From JAWWOL01 sp033851545 (GTDB taxonomy: Bacteria; Actinomycetota; Actinomycetes; JAWWOL01), in contig JAWWOO010000072.1 of NCBI GenBank assembly GCA_033851545.1, positions 62,001 to 126,000 on the forward strand: a DNA stretch of 64,000 nucleotides, given 5' to 3'. The position numbers were made by a program, and so were the translations under genes. Positions within the stretch are counted from its first letter, which is position 1. Every line of letters starts with the position of its first letter. Shown in pieces: positions 17,872 through 26,851 of the stretch. The notes under the pieces were generated by a model. That model was given only the letters and a program-made list of their open reading frames with translations, searched no databases and had not been told where the DNA came from.

Positions 17872-19374
17872 CTAGGTGTTCTTCTGCGGGACGAGGCCCG
17901 AGTGGACGAGCGGACGGGACCCGGCGGCCTCGTCCTCGGGCAACCACTCAGGGGGGACAACGAGCGGGGCGCTCACAAGAGACGACGTCGGGGCCTTGGT
18001 GCGGGTTGACCGGCCGGCCGAGCAGGCGATGCCAACGGCGAGGCCGAGCAGCACCGCTAGCCGCTCCTTCTCGAAGATGCTCTCGACCGCGCCACGGGTC
18101 GCCATCTCGACCAGGATGGCGGTCGCCACCAGCCCGAGGGCGCCGATGCGCGGCGACACGTGCCGGTAAGCGGCCCGCAGTCCGGCCCAGCCGCTGGTCA
18201 ACAGCGCGACGAGCAGGAAGAACAGCCCGACGATGCCTGAGCGCAGCAGGACGTCCAGAAAGATGTCGTGCGTCAGGTCGTTGTGGACGTAGAACAGCGG
18301 CTCGCCCTCGATCTGCTCGACGTGGAGGTACTGCTTGCCGAGGCCGTAGCCGACCCATGGCTTCTGGGCGATCAGTTCGCCGCTCACCTTCCACTGGTTG
18401 ACGCGCGACTTGGCCGAGTCGGCCTTGCCGGCGGAGGTGAACGACGTCGCGACCTGGCTGCTCTTGAGGTTGTACCCGTGGCCGGTGGCCGCAGCAAGGG
18501 ACAGTCCGCCGGCGACCGCGAGGACGGTGAGGCCGATCGCGACCTTTTCCTTGGGGAGCAGCCGCAACACGCGGTGCCTCCGGCTGAACACGGGCAAGAC
18601 GGCGATCAACCCCAGCCCGGCGACCAGGCCCAGTAGCGAAGCGCGCTGGCCGGTGAAGACAGGCGCAATCAGCAGGACGCCTGCCGATATCAGGCCGCGC
18701 CGGTGGTGGTCGGGTGCGGCGAGGGCGACGGCTAGGCCCAGCATGCCGAGCGAGGCGAAGACCGAGGCTGCGTCCGCGCCCATCTGGCCGGTATTGACAC
18801 CGTGGAAAAGCCCGAAACTGCTGTTGGACTTGACCCCCGCGAGCGAGGTGATCGTCACGATCGTGGCAATAGGGGCGGCCCAGCGGACCATCCGCGGGAT
18901 GCCCTCGCGGCCGACCAGGTCACGCGCCTCTACGCCGGCCGCCAGCATCGCGGCTCCGCCGAGCATGACGATGACCTTGGCCTCCTGGACCGCAGCCGAG
19001 CCCGAGTTGCCGTGCCAGCGTCCGGCGAGGAACTCCACCAGCAGCCAGCAGAAGAACGCGAGCCAGCCGAGGCCGGCGGCAGTCCAGCGCAGCCGGGCCC
19101 GCCCGGACAGCCAACGCACCAGCAGCATGAAGGGCATGAGGAGGAACAGGACGCCCGTGGTCCGATTGTTGATCGGGAGCACGAAGACGCCGGTCGAGGT
19201 GCCGCCGGCCGGGAACAGCGCGCAGTCCAGAACCAGGATCAGGACGGCGAGGTGCAGGGCGGTGAGCCGTCGCCCGGTGGCCTCGCGGCGGAGGAAGACG
19301 GCAGCCAGCACTCCGAGGAGCAGCAGTCCTGCTGCCGCCTCCGTCAGGAGAGCAAGCCCCACGCGCTCCACCAC
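17872..19374 (-). CDS. O-antigen ligase / Wzy-like polymerase membrane protein
   Basis: About 500 residues with 10 or more hydrophobic segments and a large outside loop (about residues 285-400) of Wzy_C type containing 'KSRVNQWKVSGE', 'KPWVGYGLG' and 'HNDLTHDIFLDVLLRSG'. The W-x-x-x and G-x-G-x-x motifs before an H-N-x-x-H are characteristic of the RfaL/Wzy superfamily. No ATG, GTG or TTG exists in frame between the upstream gene's stop (19536) and the GTG at 19374, which fixes the earliest start; GTG codons at 19371 and 19362 are alternatives. It polymerises repeat units or transfers the glycan outside the membrane. Central gene of the operon. Confidence 0.82.
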   Translation of the reverse strand: MVERVGLALLTEAAAGLLLLGVLAAVFLRREATGRRLTALHLAVLILVLDCALFPAGGTSTGVFVLPINNRTTGVLFLLMPFMLLVRWLSGRARLRWTAAGLGWLAFFCWLLVEFLAGRWHGNSGSAAVQEAKVIVMLGGAAMLAAGVEARDLVGREGIPRMVRWAAPIATIVTITSLAGVKSNSSFGLFHGVNTGQMGADAASVFASLGMLGLAVALAAPDHHRRGLISAGVLLIAPVFTGQRASLLGLVAGLGLIAVLPVFSRRHRVLRLLPKEKVAIGLTVLAVAGGLSLAAATGHGYNLKSSQVATSFTSAGKADSAKSRVNQWKVSGELIAQKPWVGYGLGKQYLHVEQIEGEPLFYVHNDLTHDIFLDVLLRSGIVGLFFLLVALLTSGWAGLRAAYRHVSPRIGALGLVATAILVEMATRGAVESIFEKERLAVLLGLAVGIACSAGRSTRTKAPTSSLVSAPLVVPPEWLPEDEAAGSRPLVHSGLVPQKNT

Positions 19375-19535
19375 TCTCGGCCGGCCCGGTCGGTCAGGCA
19401 GCAGACTCGGGACATCAAGGGTCAGGCTGCGAAGAGACGCCGCGACGGTGCTGCGCGCTCGGTAGTCGTTCTGGTCGTTCGTCGGTTGTTTCCGCCCGAT
19501 TGTACGTGACTGGCTGTCACGGTCCCCACAAGCCT

Positions 19536-20627
19536 TTACCTCTTCTTCAACAAGCCGCGGCTCATTGCTACGTGCTTGCCGGCGAAGCCGGCCCCGGAGT
19601 AGTCGTCGGTGGCTACCCGGGTCCGCATGGCCGTAACCAGGCTGGTCGCCGCTTGGGGGTCCTCCAGCGTGCGCAGCGCCGCCAACCAGGTCTCGGGGGG
19701 GCAGCCGACCGGCACGTACGACACCTCGGCGGCGGTGAAGTAGGCGTTCAGACCGCCGGTGTCGGTGACGACGCACGGCTTGGACCAGGCCGCTCCCTCG
19801 AGCAGCACGGTGATCCCGGAGGCGTGCAGGTTGGCGTGCAGCGGCAGGCAGACCACGTCCGCCCAGGCGAAGTTTGCGGCGGTCTCGGTTACGGAGCGTG
19901 CTTGCGAGATCGTCATCGAGGGGATCCCGGCGGCGAACTCCGGGCCGAGCTGCCGGGTCAGCACCCGCACCTCGATGTCGCCGGCCCCGGCCTTGGCTAC
20001 CGCGCGCAGGCTCTCCCAGTCGCGGTGCATGTCGTTGCCCAGGGCCAGCACCCGCAACGGCCCTTCCCCGCGGGGGACGTTCGGCAGCTCGACCCACGGC
20101 TCGGTCTTGACGCCGTACGGGATGAAGCGCACCTCTTTACCCAGTGTCCGCGACAGGATCGCGGCGTTGACCGGGCTGAGGGTCGTGACCAGCTCGGCAT
20201 GGCGCATCGCCCAGCGGTAGACCGTCCGGCGGACCTTGTTCTGCCGGGGCCAGCGGTCGACCAGCCACACCGACTGGGCGATCACCGGCGGCAGCGGCAG
20301 CTGGAGGCCCTTGAGCAGGCCGAGCGCGAGGTGCTCGGTCTCCGTGTGGGTCCAGACCACGTCGGCTCTGCGTACGGCGCGGAGGTTGCGCAGCACATGG
20401 ACCAGGTCGATGCCGGTGACCTTGAGGACGCCCTTGCGCAGGAAGCCGTACGCGCCGCCGTCTGGTCCGTCCTGGGAGAAGGACACGTGGACCTCGTCGG
20501 ACTCGGCCGAGCCGTAGTCGTAAGGCGTCGGGTCGTAGACGGCGCCGGCTTCGTACCGCTTTGTCCATCTGGTGAGCCCGCGGCCGTGCTCGAGCAGCAC
20601 CAGCACCTGCATCGACAGCTCGGTCAT
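19536..20627 (-). CDS. Glycosyltransferase (GT4/GT1-like)
   Basis: 363 residues. The ATG at 20627 overlaps the flippase stop (ATGA). GT-B fold: 'VLVLLEHGRGLTRW' at the N-terminus, 'VVWTHTETEHL' in the first domain, 'FIPYGVKTEPW' at the hinge, 'LRVLALGNDMHRDW' and a late 'VCLPLHANLHASGITVLLEGAAWSKP' where the E of 'LLEGAAW' matches the second Glu of EX7E. The early Glu is replaced by a Leu/His-rich stretch, so it belongs to a diverged branch. Cytoplasmic, working on lipid-linked intermediates with its operon partners; the sugar cannot be predicted. Confidence 0.8.
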   Translation of the reverse strand: MTELSMQVLVLLEHGRGLTRWTKRYEAGAVYDPTPYDYGSAESDEVHVSFSQDGPDGGAYGFLRKGVLKVTGIDLVHVLRNLRAVRRADVVWTHTETEHLALGLLKGLQLPLPPVIAQSVWLVDRWPRQNKVRRTVYRWAMRHAELVTTLSPVNAAILSRTLGKEVRFIPYGVKTEPWVELPNVPRGEGPLRVLALGNDMHRDWESLRAVAKAGAGDIEVRVLTRQLGPEFAAGIPSMTISQARSVTETAANFAWADVVCLPLHANLHASGITVLLEGAAWSKPCVVTDTGGLNAYFTAAEVSYVPVGCPPETWLAALRTLEDPQAATSLVTAMRTRVATDDYSGAGFAGKHVAMSRGLLKKR

Positions 20628-22102
20628 CCTGCTACCGCAGCCGCAGCGACCTCGAGAGAGGTCTTGGGGTCGCGTGACCCGCGGGACACGAGCCCGAGCA
20701 GGTCACGGGTCGACTGCGGCATCAGGATCCGGACGAGCGGGGCGGCGATGAGGGCGCTGAGGGCGCCACCCCCGAGCCCGACGACCAGCAGCGGGGTGCC
20801 GAGCGGCTCGAGCCCGAGCCGCACGGCGGCCCCGATCGCCAGCATGATCGCGCCGATGCCGAGACCGGGCGCGACTGCACGGACGAAGTCACCGAGGGAG
20901 AATCCGCCGAGGCGGCCGACCAACATGATCGGGAACGGCAGGGTGAGGACGTTGAGCACGAGGTAGCCGATGCAGACCGCGTTGAGGCCCCACGCGACCG
21001 TGCCGGCGAACATCGCCACGGTCAGGAGGGTGGAGATCAGCATCCACTTGAGCTGCCAGGCCGTACGGCCGAAGGCCACGATCGCCGGCGTGATCAGGCT
21101 GGTCTGGGCCTGGATGATCGCGACCATCGCCAGCACCTGCGTGGGCAGGATGGCGCCGTGGTACTGCGGCTTGAGCGCTCCCAGGATGAGCGGAGAGGCG
21201 AACACGACCAGCAGCGCCATCAGCGGGGTTGCGGTCAGCGACATCAGCTTGCACGAGCGCAGGAACGACCGGCGGAACCCGGCCAGGTCGTGCTGGAGCC
21301 GGGAGTAGGTCGGCAGCAGGACCCGGTTGGCGACCATGGTGAGGTTGGTGATGGGCAGCATCATCAGCCGGTAGGACAGGCTGTAGTTGCCGAGCGGGAC
21401 CGGGCCGAGCACCCGGCCGATGAGGATGTTGTCGACGTTGCGGGACAGGAAGCCGAGCCACTGCGAGCCGGCGATCTGCGACGTGAAGCCGAGCATCTCG
21501 CGCAGGGCCTTCATGTTGGCGCCGCGGAACGGAGCACCCGATCGGCGTACGACACCCGCGGCGTAGACCCCGTCGGTCACCAGGATCTGGGCGGCGAGGG
21601 CCATCGCGCCGCCGTGGTTGAGCGCGGTGACGACGCTTGCCGTCATGCCGAGCACGGCGCTGGCGATGTCGCAGCCGGCCAGCCAGCGGAACTGGAAGTC
21701 GCGCTGGAGCACGGCCTGCCCGGGGACGGCGACGCTCTTGAAGATCAGCCCGGCCGCGAGCACCGACAGGAGCGCCGGCAGCCCGGCGAAGTCGAAGAAA
21801 CGGCCGAGTGGCACGGCCAGCGCCACCGTCACGAGGCCGGCCCCGACCGCGAGCCACAGCGTGGTGACCTGCACGGTGGCGACGTCCGAGCGCTTGATCT
21901 CGGGGGCCCGGATCAGCGCCTGCCCCATGCCCTGGTCGAGCAGGAGCGAGGTGAGGGCGACGTAGACCAGCCCGATCCCCATCACACCGGCGGTGGCCGT
22001 GCCCACGACCCGCAGCACATAGAAACCGACGATCCCCTGGACCGCGACCTTGACGCCCAGCCCGAGGAACGCCCAGCGGGCGTTCGCCGTCGCTCGGCCC
22101 AC
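20624..22102 (-). CDS. Wzx-type polysaccharide flippase (MOP superfamily)
   Basis: 492 residues, GTG start at 22102 preceded by AGGAG. About 14 membrane segments run through the chain. Family features include the short N-terminal amphipathic start 'RATANARWAFLGLG', 'DQGMGQALIRAPE' after TM2 and the central 'NYSLSYRLMMLPITNL' segment typical of polysaccharide_synt/Wzx exporters. It moves undecaprenyl-linked repeat units to the outer membrane face. First gene of a five-gene minus-strand operon with four-base overlaps at two junctions; its promoter must lie in the 341-base divergent region at 22103-22443. Confidence 0.88.
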   Translation of the reverse strand: MGRATANARWAFLGLGVKVAVQGIVGFYVLRVVGTATAGVMGIGLVYVALTSLLLDQGMGQALIRAPEIKRSDVATVQVTTLWLAVGAGLVTVALAVPLGRFFDFAGLPALLSVLAAGLIFKSVAVPGQAVLQRDFQFRWLAGCDIASAVLGMTASVVTALNHGGAMALAAQILVTDGVYAAGVVRRSGAPFRGANMKALREMLGFTSQIAGSQWLGFLSRNVDNILIGRVLGPVPLGNYSLSYRLMMLPITNLTMVANRVLLPTYSRLQHDLAGFRRSFLRSCKLMSLTATPLMALLVVFASPLILGALKPQYHGAILPTQVLAMVAIIQAQTSLITPAIVAFGRTAWQLKWMLISTLLTVAMFAGTVAWGLNAVCIGYLVLNVLTLPFPIMLVGRLGGFSLGDFVRAVAPGLGIGAIMLAIGAAVRLGLEPLGTPLLVVGLGGGALSALIAAPLVRILMPQSTRDLLGLVSRGSRDPKTSLEVAAAAVAG

Positions 22103-22443
22103 CTCTACTCCTTAGTGCCTCGTACCGGACTGGGTCGCGGACTGGCCGGACGCCGGCTCCCCGTCGAGCCACGGACGCCATCGAACCATCGGGAAGCAAG
22201 GGTGCGCTGACGGTGCCGGGTGCGCCTCCAGGGTAGCCGTCAGTAGCCGTTCTCGTGCTCCCGGGTCATAGCCGGCGGTCGCACGTAGTCCATACGGCCC
22301 AGGAGGAGCTACTCCCACCTCAGCCAATCGGGTGAACCCCCACCTGGTCGGGCTTACGCCTTATGTCGCAGTGGCGCAACTCCGATCAAAGATCCAGAAC
22401 CGAGCACGCCCTGAGCCCGGTTATTGACAGTGCGGAGAACCCG
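22103..22443. promoter_or_regulatory. Divergent promoter region between flippase operon and GH26 paralogue C
   Basis: 341 bases with no credible gene. An in-frame ATG at 22363 would lengthen the GH26 protein but lacks a ribosome site and would place a charged stretch before the signal peptide, so 22444 (GGAG at 22434) is used. The region contains several short GC-rich inverted repeats and G/C-rich leader sequence, but no known riboswitch core was recognised. Both flanking genes could be co-regulated from here. Confidence 0.5.
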
Positions 22444-24396
22444 ATGTCCACCCTGACCCGAGCCCTCCGGCGCACCCGCGCCGCCGCCCCGTTGATGGCG
22501 GTCGCTGTCCTCAGCACCACCGTCGCGGTGCCCCTGATGAACAGCACCCCGGCCACCGCTTCGGTGACCCAGAGCCCCGGCCTGACGCCGGGCAAGACAC
22601 TCGCCGGTGTGGTCATCCGCGGTGGCAAGGCGGCGTCCGACGCATGGGGCGCATGGCGGGGCATGCCGGTGCAGGAGGTCACCAGCTACATCTCGACGAA
22701 CAGCTGGGCGAACGTCACCAACGTGGTCGGCCAGGCACTGACCGGCTACTGGGCCGGCAGCGGCGCGCACATGACCTGGTCAGTGCCCCTGATCCCGTCG
22801 GACGGCGTCTCCACCCTGGAGCAGGGCGCGACCGGCGCGTACGACGCGAACTTCGCCAAGGTGGCTGCCGGCCTGGTCGCCGGCGGTGACGGCAACGCCA
22901 CGATCCGCCTTGGCTGGGAGATGACCGGCGACTGGTTCGCGTGGAGCGGCATCAACAACCCGGCGGCGTTCGCCGGCGCCTTCCGCCACGCGGTCACCGC
23001 GATGCGCAGCGTCGCCGGCCAGCACTTCACGTTCGACTTCAACATCGCGATGGGGGCTGCCAACCCGGTGCCGATGTACCCCGGTGACGCCTACGTCGAC
23101 ATCATCGGCGCCGACAACTACGACAGCTCGTGGGCCTGGAGCTACCCGGTCACGGACCACGTGAAGGTCTGGAACGAGATCCTGACCCGCAGCTATGGCC
23201 TCAACTGGCTGGCATCGTTCGCCTCCCAGCACGGCAAGCGGCTGAGCATGCCGGAGTGGGGCGTCGAGTACAAGTGCAACGGTCACGGCGGCGGCGACGA
23301 CCCCTACTTCATCGACCAGGTGACCAACTGGATCGCCAGCCACGACGTGGCGTACGAGTCCTACTTCGAGGTCGACGACAACAGCTGCAGCCGCTTCATG
23401 CTGAACTCGGGCCTCTTCCCGAACGCCCAGGCCGAGTACAAGAGGGTCTACACGGCCTTGGGTGCGCCGGCCCCGGCGCCGACCACCACTGCTCCTGCTC
23501 CGACGACGACGGCGGCTCCGACCACCACCGCGGCACCGACCACCACCGCGGCGCCGACGACAACGGCTGCTCCGACAACCACCGCGGCGCCGACCACGAC
23601 GGCTGCTCCGACCACCACCGCGGCACCGAAGCCGACTACGCCGGCACCGACCACCACCGCGGCGCCGAAGCCGACAACTCCGGCACCGACCACCACCGCT
23701 CCGAAGACCACCGCTCCAGTGCCGACGACGACCGCGCCGGCACCGGCAACGGCAGGCACGTCACTGATGCTGAGCTACTCGCCCGACCGCTCCTGGCCGG
23801 CAGTGCTCAACAAGCAGAGCCTCGACCACAACGTCTACATCTACTACCCGAGCTCCAAGTCCGTCGCCAAGGTGGTCTTCTCGATCGACGGGAAGGTCTA
23901 CCACAGCGAGACCAGCCCGGCCTGGGACCTGGCAGGCACCGGCGTCACCGGCGCCAACGCCTTCCGGCCCTCGACGCTGACAAGTGGTACGCACACCGTG
24001 CTCGCCACGGTCACCACCACCAGCAACGTGACAGTGAAGACACAGGCCACTTTCTCCGTGCCTGCGTCGGTGGGCAAGACGGTCGCCGTCAAGGCGACGG
24101 CCAAGCTGCTCGGTGTCAGCGCCTCGATCAAGGGCAGCGCTGCCGCCAAGCTGGACGGCTCCACGGTGAAGGGGCACAAGTACATCGTGTTCTCCGCCGC
24201 CGCTGGCACCGTACGGGCTCAGTTCCTCCTCGACGGCAAGGTGATCCGGAGCTCGCTGTCCCGCTCCGGCGGCCGCAGCTCGATGGCCCCGCTGAGGACC
24301 GCCACCCTGCACAAGGGCAAGCACCACCTGCTGGTCCGGATGGTCAGCAGGACCGGGCGGGTCTCCGTCGCGACAGCGGCGTTCAGGATCGCCTGA
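22444..24396 (+). CDS. Secreted GH26-like glycoside hydrolase with long Thr/Pro linker (paralogue C)
   Basis: 650 residues. Signal peptide about 1-40 ('PATAS' near the cleavage site). Catalytic module about 45-340: acid/base candidate E159 in 'RLGWEMTGDW', nucleophile candidate E271 in 'MPEWGV', and the shared 'GHGGGDDPYF' segment. A linker of about 90 residues built from 'PTTTAA' units follows, then two beta-rich modules of about 100 residues (about 440-535 and 550-650); the second ends in a basic strand pattern like a wall-associated domain. Divergent from the flippase operon, so likely dedicated to the same polysaccharide. Long Thr/Pro linkers of this kind in actinobacteria are often O-mannosylated. 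Confidence 0.85.
   Translation: MSTLTRALRRTRAAAPLMAVAVLSTTVAVPLMNSTPATASVTQSPGLTPGKTLAGVVIRGGKAASDAWGAWRGMPVQEVTSYISTNSWANVTNVVGQALTGYWAGSGAHMTWSVPLIPSDGVSTLEQGATGAYDANFAKVAAGLVAGGDGNATIRLGWEMTGDWFAWSGINNPAAFAGAFRHAVTAMRSVAGQHFTFDFNIAMGAANPVPMYPGDAYVDIIGADNYDSSWAWSYPVTDHVKVWNEILTRSYGLNWLASFASQHGKRLSMPEWGVEYKCNGHGGGDDPYFIDQVTNWIASHDVAYESYFEVDDNSCSRFMLNSGLFPNAQAEYKRVYTALGAPAPAPTTTAPAPTTTAAPTTTAAPTTTAAPTTTAAPTTTAAPTTTAAPTTTAAPKPTTPAPTTTAAPKPTTPAPTTTAPKTTAPVPTTTAPAPATAGTSLMLSYSPDRSWPAVLNKQSLDHNVYIYYPSSKSVAKVVFSIDGKVYHSETSPAWDLAGTGVTGANAFRPSTLTSGTHTVLATVTTTSNVTVKTQATFSVPASVGKTVAVKATAKLLGVSASIKGSAAAKLDGSTVKGHKYIVFSAAAGTVRAQFLLDGKVIRSSLSRSGGRSSMAPLRTATLHKGKHHLLVRMVSRTGRVSVATAAFRIA
23467..23756 (+). 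repeat. Tandem 18-bp repeats encoding a (PTTTAA)n linker
   Basis: About seven near-perfect copies of an 18-bp unit (CCG ACC ACC ACC GCG GCx) are followed by diverged 'APKPTTPAPTTT' copies. The antisense strand stays open across it and encodes a meaningless Val/Ala/Gly chain. Copy number is likely to vary between strains. Confidence 0.88.
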
Positions 24397-24421
24397 TCCG
24401 CCCCCGCTTCTCGACCCCACG

Positions 24422-24462
24422 ACAGCGCCGGCCCGAGCCCCAAGGCTCCGGGTCGGCGCTGT
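24422..24462 (+). terminator. Strong hairpin after GH26 paralogue C
   Basis: ACAGCGCCG(G)CCCGAGC pairs with GCTCCGGGTCGGCGCTGT around a CCCAAG loop, 26 bases past the stop. There is no T-run. Confidence 0.65.
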
Positions 24463-24534
24463 GGCGTTGCCGCACAGCGTTTGCGCAGGTCAGAGGGCAT
24501 GCAGCACCCACGGTAGGGGGGTGGTTACAGGGCG

Positions 24535-24640
24535 CAGTAGCGGGTCTAATAGGGTCAAACCGCAGAAAGGTGGCGAGTTGCACCTCAGGTAGCAGCCCGA
24601 AGCCTCCGATTGACCTGTAAGGACCGGCCTGAAACGGGGC
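24535..24640 (+). ncRNA. Possible structured leader RNA upstream of GH26 paralogue D
   Basis: This stretch holds 'AGGGTCAAACC', a GAAA loop, 'GGTGGCGAGTTGC' and 'AGGTAGC', a string that recalls the c-di-GMP-I (GEMM) aptamer (CAAACC..GAAA..GG..ACGC..GGTAGC). The 'GACGCAAAGCC' element is not matched, so this is only a candidate. It lies 25-130 bases before the GTG start and could control the hydrolase. Confidence 0.25.
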
Positions 24641-24665
24641 CGATACCCGACTGTTCGGAGACGAC

Positions 24666-26399
24666 GTGACACGAAGCTCAGCGTTCCTTCGTAAGCATCT
24701 GGTCGGCGCTGTCAGCGCCGTCTCGGTGACCGTCCTGGCGACCGCCGGCGCGGTGATCCCCAGCCTCGGCGGCCCCACGGCCGCTGCGAGCCTGTCCCAG
24801 AGTCCTGGCCTGAGTGCGAACAAGGTGCTCTCCGGCGTCGTGATCAAAGGCGGCACCCCGGCGGCCAACGCCTTCGCCTCGTGGCGGCACCAGCCGGTCA
24901 CCGCAGTCATCGGCTACATCGGTACGGACAGCTGGAACAGCATCACCAACGTGGCCGGCCAGGGGCTGACCGGCTACTGGGCCGGCGAGGCCGCCCACCG
25001 GGTCTGGTCGGTGCCGCTGATCCCTTCCGACGGCTCGTCCAGCCTTCAGACGGCGTCGACCGGCTCGTACAACTCCAAGTACGCGACCGTGGCCAAGGCG
25101 CTCGTCGCCGGCGGCGACGCCAACGCCACCATCCGCCTGGGCTGGGAGATGACCGGCGAGTGGTTCGCCTGGAGCGGCGTCAAGGACCCGGCCGCTTACG
25201 TGGGCGCGTTCCGCCAGGCGGTGTCGGCGATGCGCAGCGTCTCCGGCCAGCACTTCACCTTCGACTGGAACATCGCGATGGGACAGGCCAACCCGGCGCC
25301 GATGTACCCCGGCGACGCCTACGTCGACCTCATCGGCGCGGACAACTACGACACCTCCTGGGCGACCAGCTACCCGCCGAGTGACCACCCACGAGTGTGG
25401 AACCACATCGTCACCCAGACCTATGGCCTCAACTGGCTGTCGTCGTTCGCCTCCCAGCACGGCAAGCGGATGTCGATCCCCGAGTGGGGCGTCGTCTACA
25501 AGTGCAACGGACACGGTGGCGGTGACGACCCGTACTTCGTCGACCAGATGCACTCCTGGGTCGCCAGCCACGACGTCGCGTACGAGGCCTACTTCCAGGT
25601 CGACGACAACAGCTGCAGCCGGTTCCGGCTCGACTCCGGGCTGTTCCCGAAGGCGGCTGCCGAGTACGCCAAGGTGTTCTCGGCCGACCCGTCCACGGTG
25701 ACCAACCCGGTGACGGCCCCGCCGGCTCCGGTTCCCGCCCCCGCGCCGCCTGCGGCAACCCCCGCTCCGACGACGGGCCTGCTGGTCAGCTTCCACCCCG
25801 ACCGCAGCGCTGCGGCCGCCCTGAACAAGGCCGTCGTCAGCAAGTCGGCGTACATCTTCTATGCCACGAACAAGCCGGTCGTCTCGGTGACGTTCACGCT
25901 GGACGGCAAGGTCTACCGGACAGAGACGTCTGCCGAGTACGACCTGGTGGGCACGGGGGGTTCCGGCGCCAAGCCGTTCCTGCCGAGCAAGCTCAAGGCC
26001 GGCAAGCACAGCATCACAGCGGTCGTCAGGTTCCCGTCGGGAGCGAAGACGACGAGCAAGGCCGTGTTCACCGTCCCGGCGCCGGTCGGGAAGACCCTGA
26101 CCGCGCGCCTCCTGCGGGTCAGCGTGGCGGCGAGCGGCCGGCCGACGGTCCACCTGGACAAGGCTGTGCTGCACGGCGTGAAGTACCTGATCTTCCCGAC
26201 CGTGACCGGCCAGGCCCGGGCGTCGTACGTGCTGGACGGCAAGGTCGTCCGTACGGCCAAGGCCAACGCCCGCGGCGCCATCCACGTCCGGACGGTGCGG
26301 CTGGCCGGCGTCTCCAAGGGGATCCATCTGCTCAAGCTCCGGCTGGTCAACAAGGCCGGGCACGTCACGACCGTCAAGGCGCGGTTCCGGGTCGCCTAG
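24666..26399 (+). CDS. Secreted GH26-like glycoside hydrolase (paralogue D)
   Basis: 577 residues, GTG at 24666 after GGAG. Signal peptide about 1-42. Catalytic module about 48-340 with acid/base candidate E161 in 'RLGWEMTGEW' and nucleophile candidate E273 in 'IPEWGV'. It is closest to paralogue C in both the catalytic part and the two C-terminal beta-rich modules, but its linker is a short Pro/Ala stretch instead of the Thr/Pro repeat array. C and D look like a tandem duplication, as do A and B. Extracellular; ordered next to a tRNA that marks the end of the polysaccharide locus. Confidence 0.85.
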   Translation: MTRSSAFLRKHLVGAVSAVSVTVLATAGAVIPSLGGPTAAASLSQSPGLSANKVLSGVVIKGGTPAANAFASWRHQPVTAVIGYIGTDSWNSITNVAGQGLTGYWAGEAAHRVWSVPLIPSDGSSSLQTASTGSYNSKYATVAKALVAGGDANATIRLGWEMTGEWFAWSGVKDPAAYVGAFRQAVSAMRSVSGQHFTFDWNIAMGQANPAPMYPGDAYVDLIGADNYDTSWATSYPPSDHPRVWNHIVTQTYGLNWLSSFASQHGKRMSIPEWGVVYKCNGHGGGDDPYFVDQMHSWVASHDVAYEAYFQVDDNSCSRFRLDSGLFPKAAAEYAKVFSADPSTVTNPVTAPPAPVPAPAPPAATPAPTTGLLVSFHPDRSAAAALNKAVVSKSAYIFYATNKPVVSVTFTLDGKVYRTETSAEYDLVGTGGSGAKPFLPSKLKAGKHSITAVVRFPSGAKTTSKAVFTVPAPVGKTLTARLLRVSVAASGRPTVHLDKAVLHGVKYLIFPTVTGQARASYVLDGKVVRTAKANARGAIHVRTVRLAGVSKGIHLLKLRLVNKAGHVTTVKARFRVA

Positions 26400-26425
26400 C
26401 GTCTGCCATGATGGGGACGCTGTTG

Positions 26426-26510
26426 GGAGGGCTCGCCTAGAGGCCGATGGCGGCGGTCTTGAAAACCGCTATGGGGCAACCCATCGTGGGTTCGAATCCC
26501 ACGCCCTCCG
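26426..26510 (+). tRNA. tRNA-Ser (anticodon TGA)
   Basis: 85 bases. Acceptor GGAGGGC pairs with GCCCTCC, discriminator G at 26510, CCA not encoded. The anticodon stem GCGGT/ACCGC closes the loop CTTGAAA, giving anticodon TGA (reads UCA). A class II variable arm (GGGGCAACCC) and T-arm GTGGGTTCGAATCCCAC are present. The 3' part is the attachment site for two tandem elements. Confidence 0.95.
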
Positions 26511-26511
26511 C
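26458..26511 (+). repeat. attL: 54-bp core repeat in the 3' half of tRNA-Ser
   Basis: The 54 bases from the anticodon loop to one base past the tRNA end recur perfectly at 40747-40800 and imperfectly at 54851-54906, all on the plus strand. A tRNA 3'-end identity block is the usual attachment core of tyrosine-recombinase elements. Confidence 0.9.
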
Positions 26512-26532
26512 TCTCTGACCTGCAGGTTTGCA

Positions 26533-26820
26533 TCATCTTTGTCCTCCCTCGGGTTCCGGATCGACTGTCGATCCGGTTCTCGCCACCATCTCGCCACCAT
26601 CTCGCTCTGCGGCGCGGTGACCGGCTGTTGCGACGGTGCCGGCGATGGCCTCAGCTGCCTCGCGGGCGACGCTCGGTACAACGTGGGTGTACAGGTCGGC
26701 CGTGATCGCCGTCGTGCTGTGACCGAGGCGGTCGCTGACGACGCGCATCGGCACACCCGCGGCGAGGGCAAGGCTGGCACTCGTGTGCCGCAGGTCGTGA
26801 AAGCGGATCGCCGCCGGCAC
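26533..26820 (-). pseudogene. Tyrosine recombinase (integrase), C-terminal stump
   Basis: About 95 residues corresponding to the end of a phage/ICE integrase: box II 'FHDLRHTSAS' (catalytic R), 'SDRLGHS' (catalytic H) and 'ITADLYTHV' with the nucleophilic Tyr. The N-terminal DNA-binding and core region is missing; upstream sequence joins directly to the relaxase remnant on the other strand. It lies 22 bases from the tRNA, the normal position for int beside attL. Expression of a functional recombinase is very unlikely. Confidence 0.85.
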
Positions 26821-26851
26821 ACCGCATCCGGTCAGTACGAGGAGGCGGCGG

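Noticed and set aside
22103..22443. A second c-di-AMP riboswitch before GH26 paralogue C
   Set aside because: A 'GGAGGAGCTACTCCCACCTCAGCC' type stretch resembles part of the motif but the core elements are missing or out of order.
23448..23759. Open frame rich in Val, Ala and Gly on the minus strand opposite the Thr/Pro linker
   Set aside because: It is the reverse complement of an 18-bp tandem repeat, so it stays open automatically; it has no ribosome site or family resemblance.
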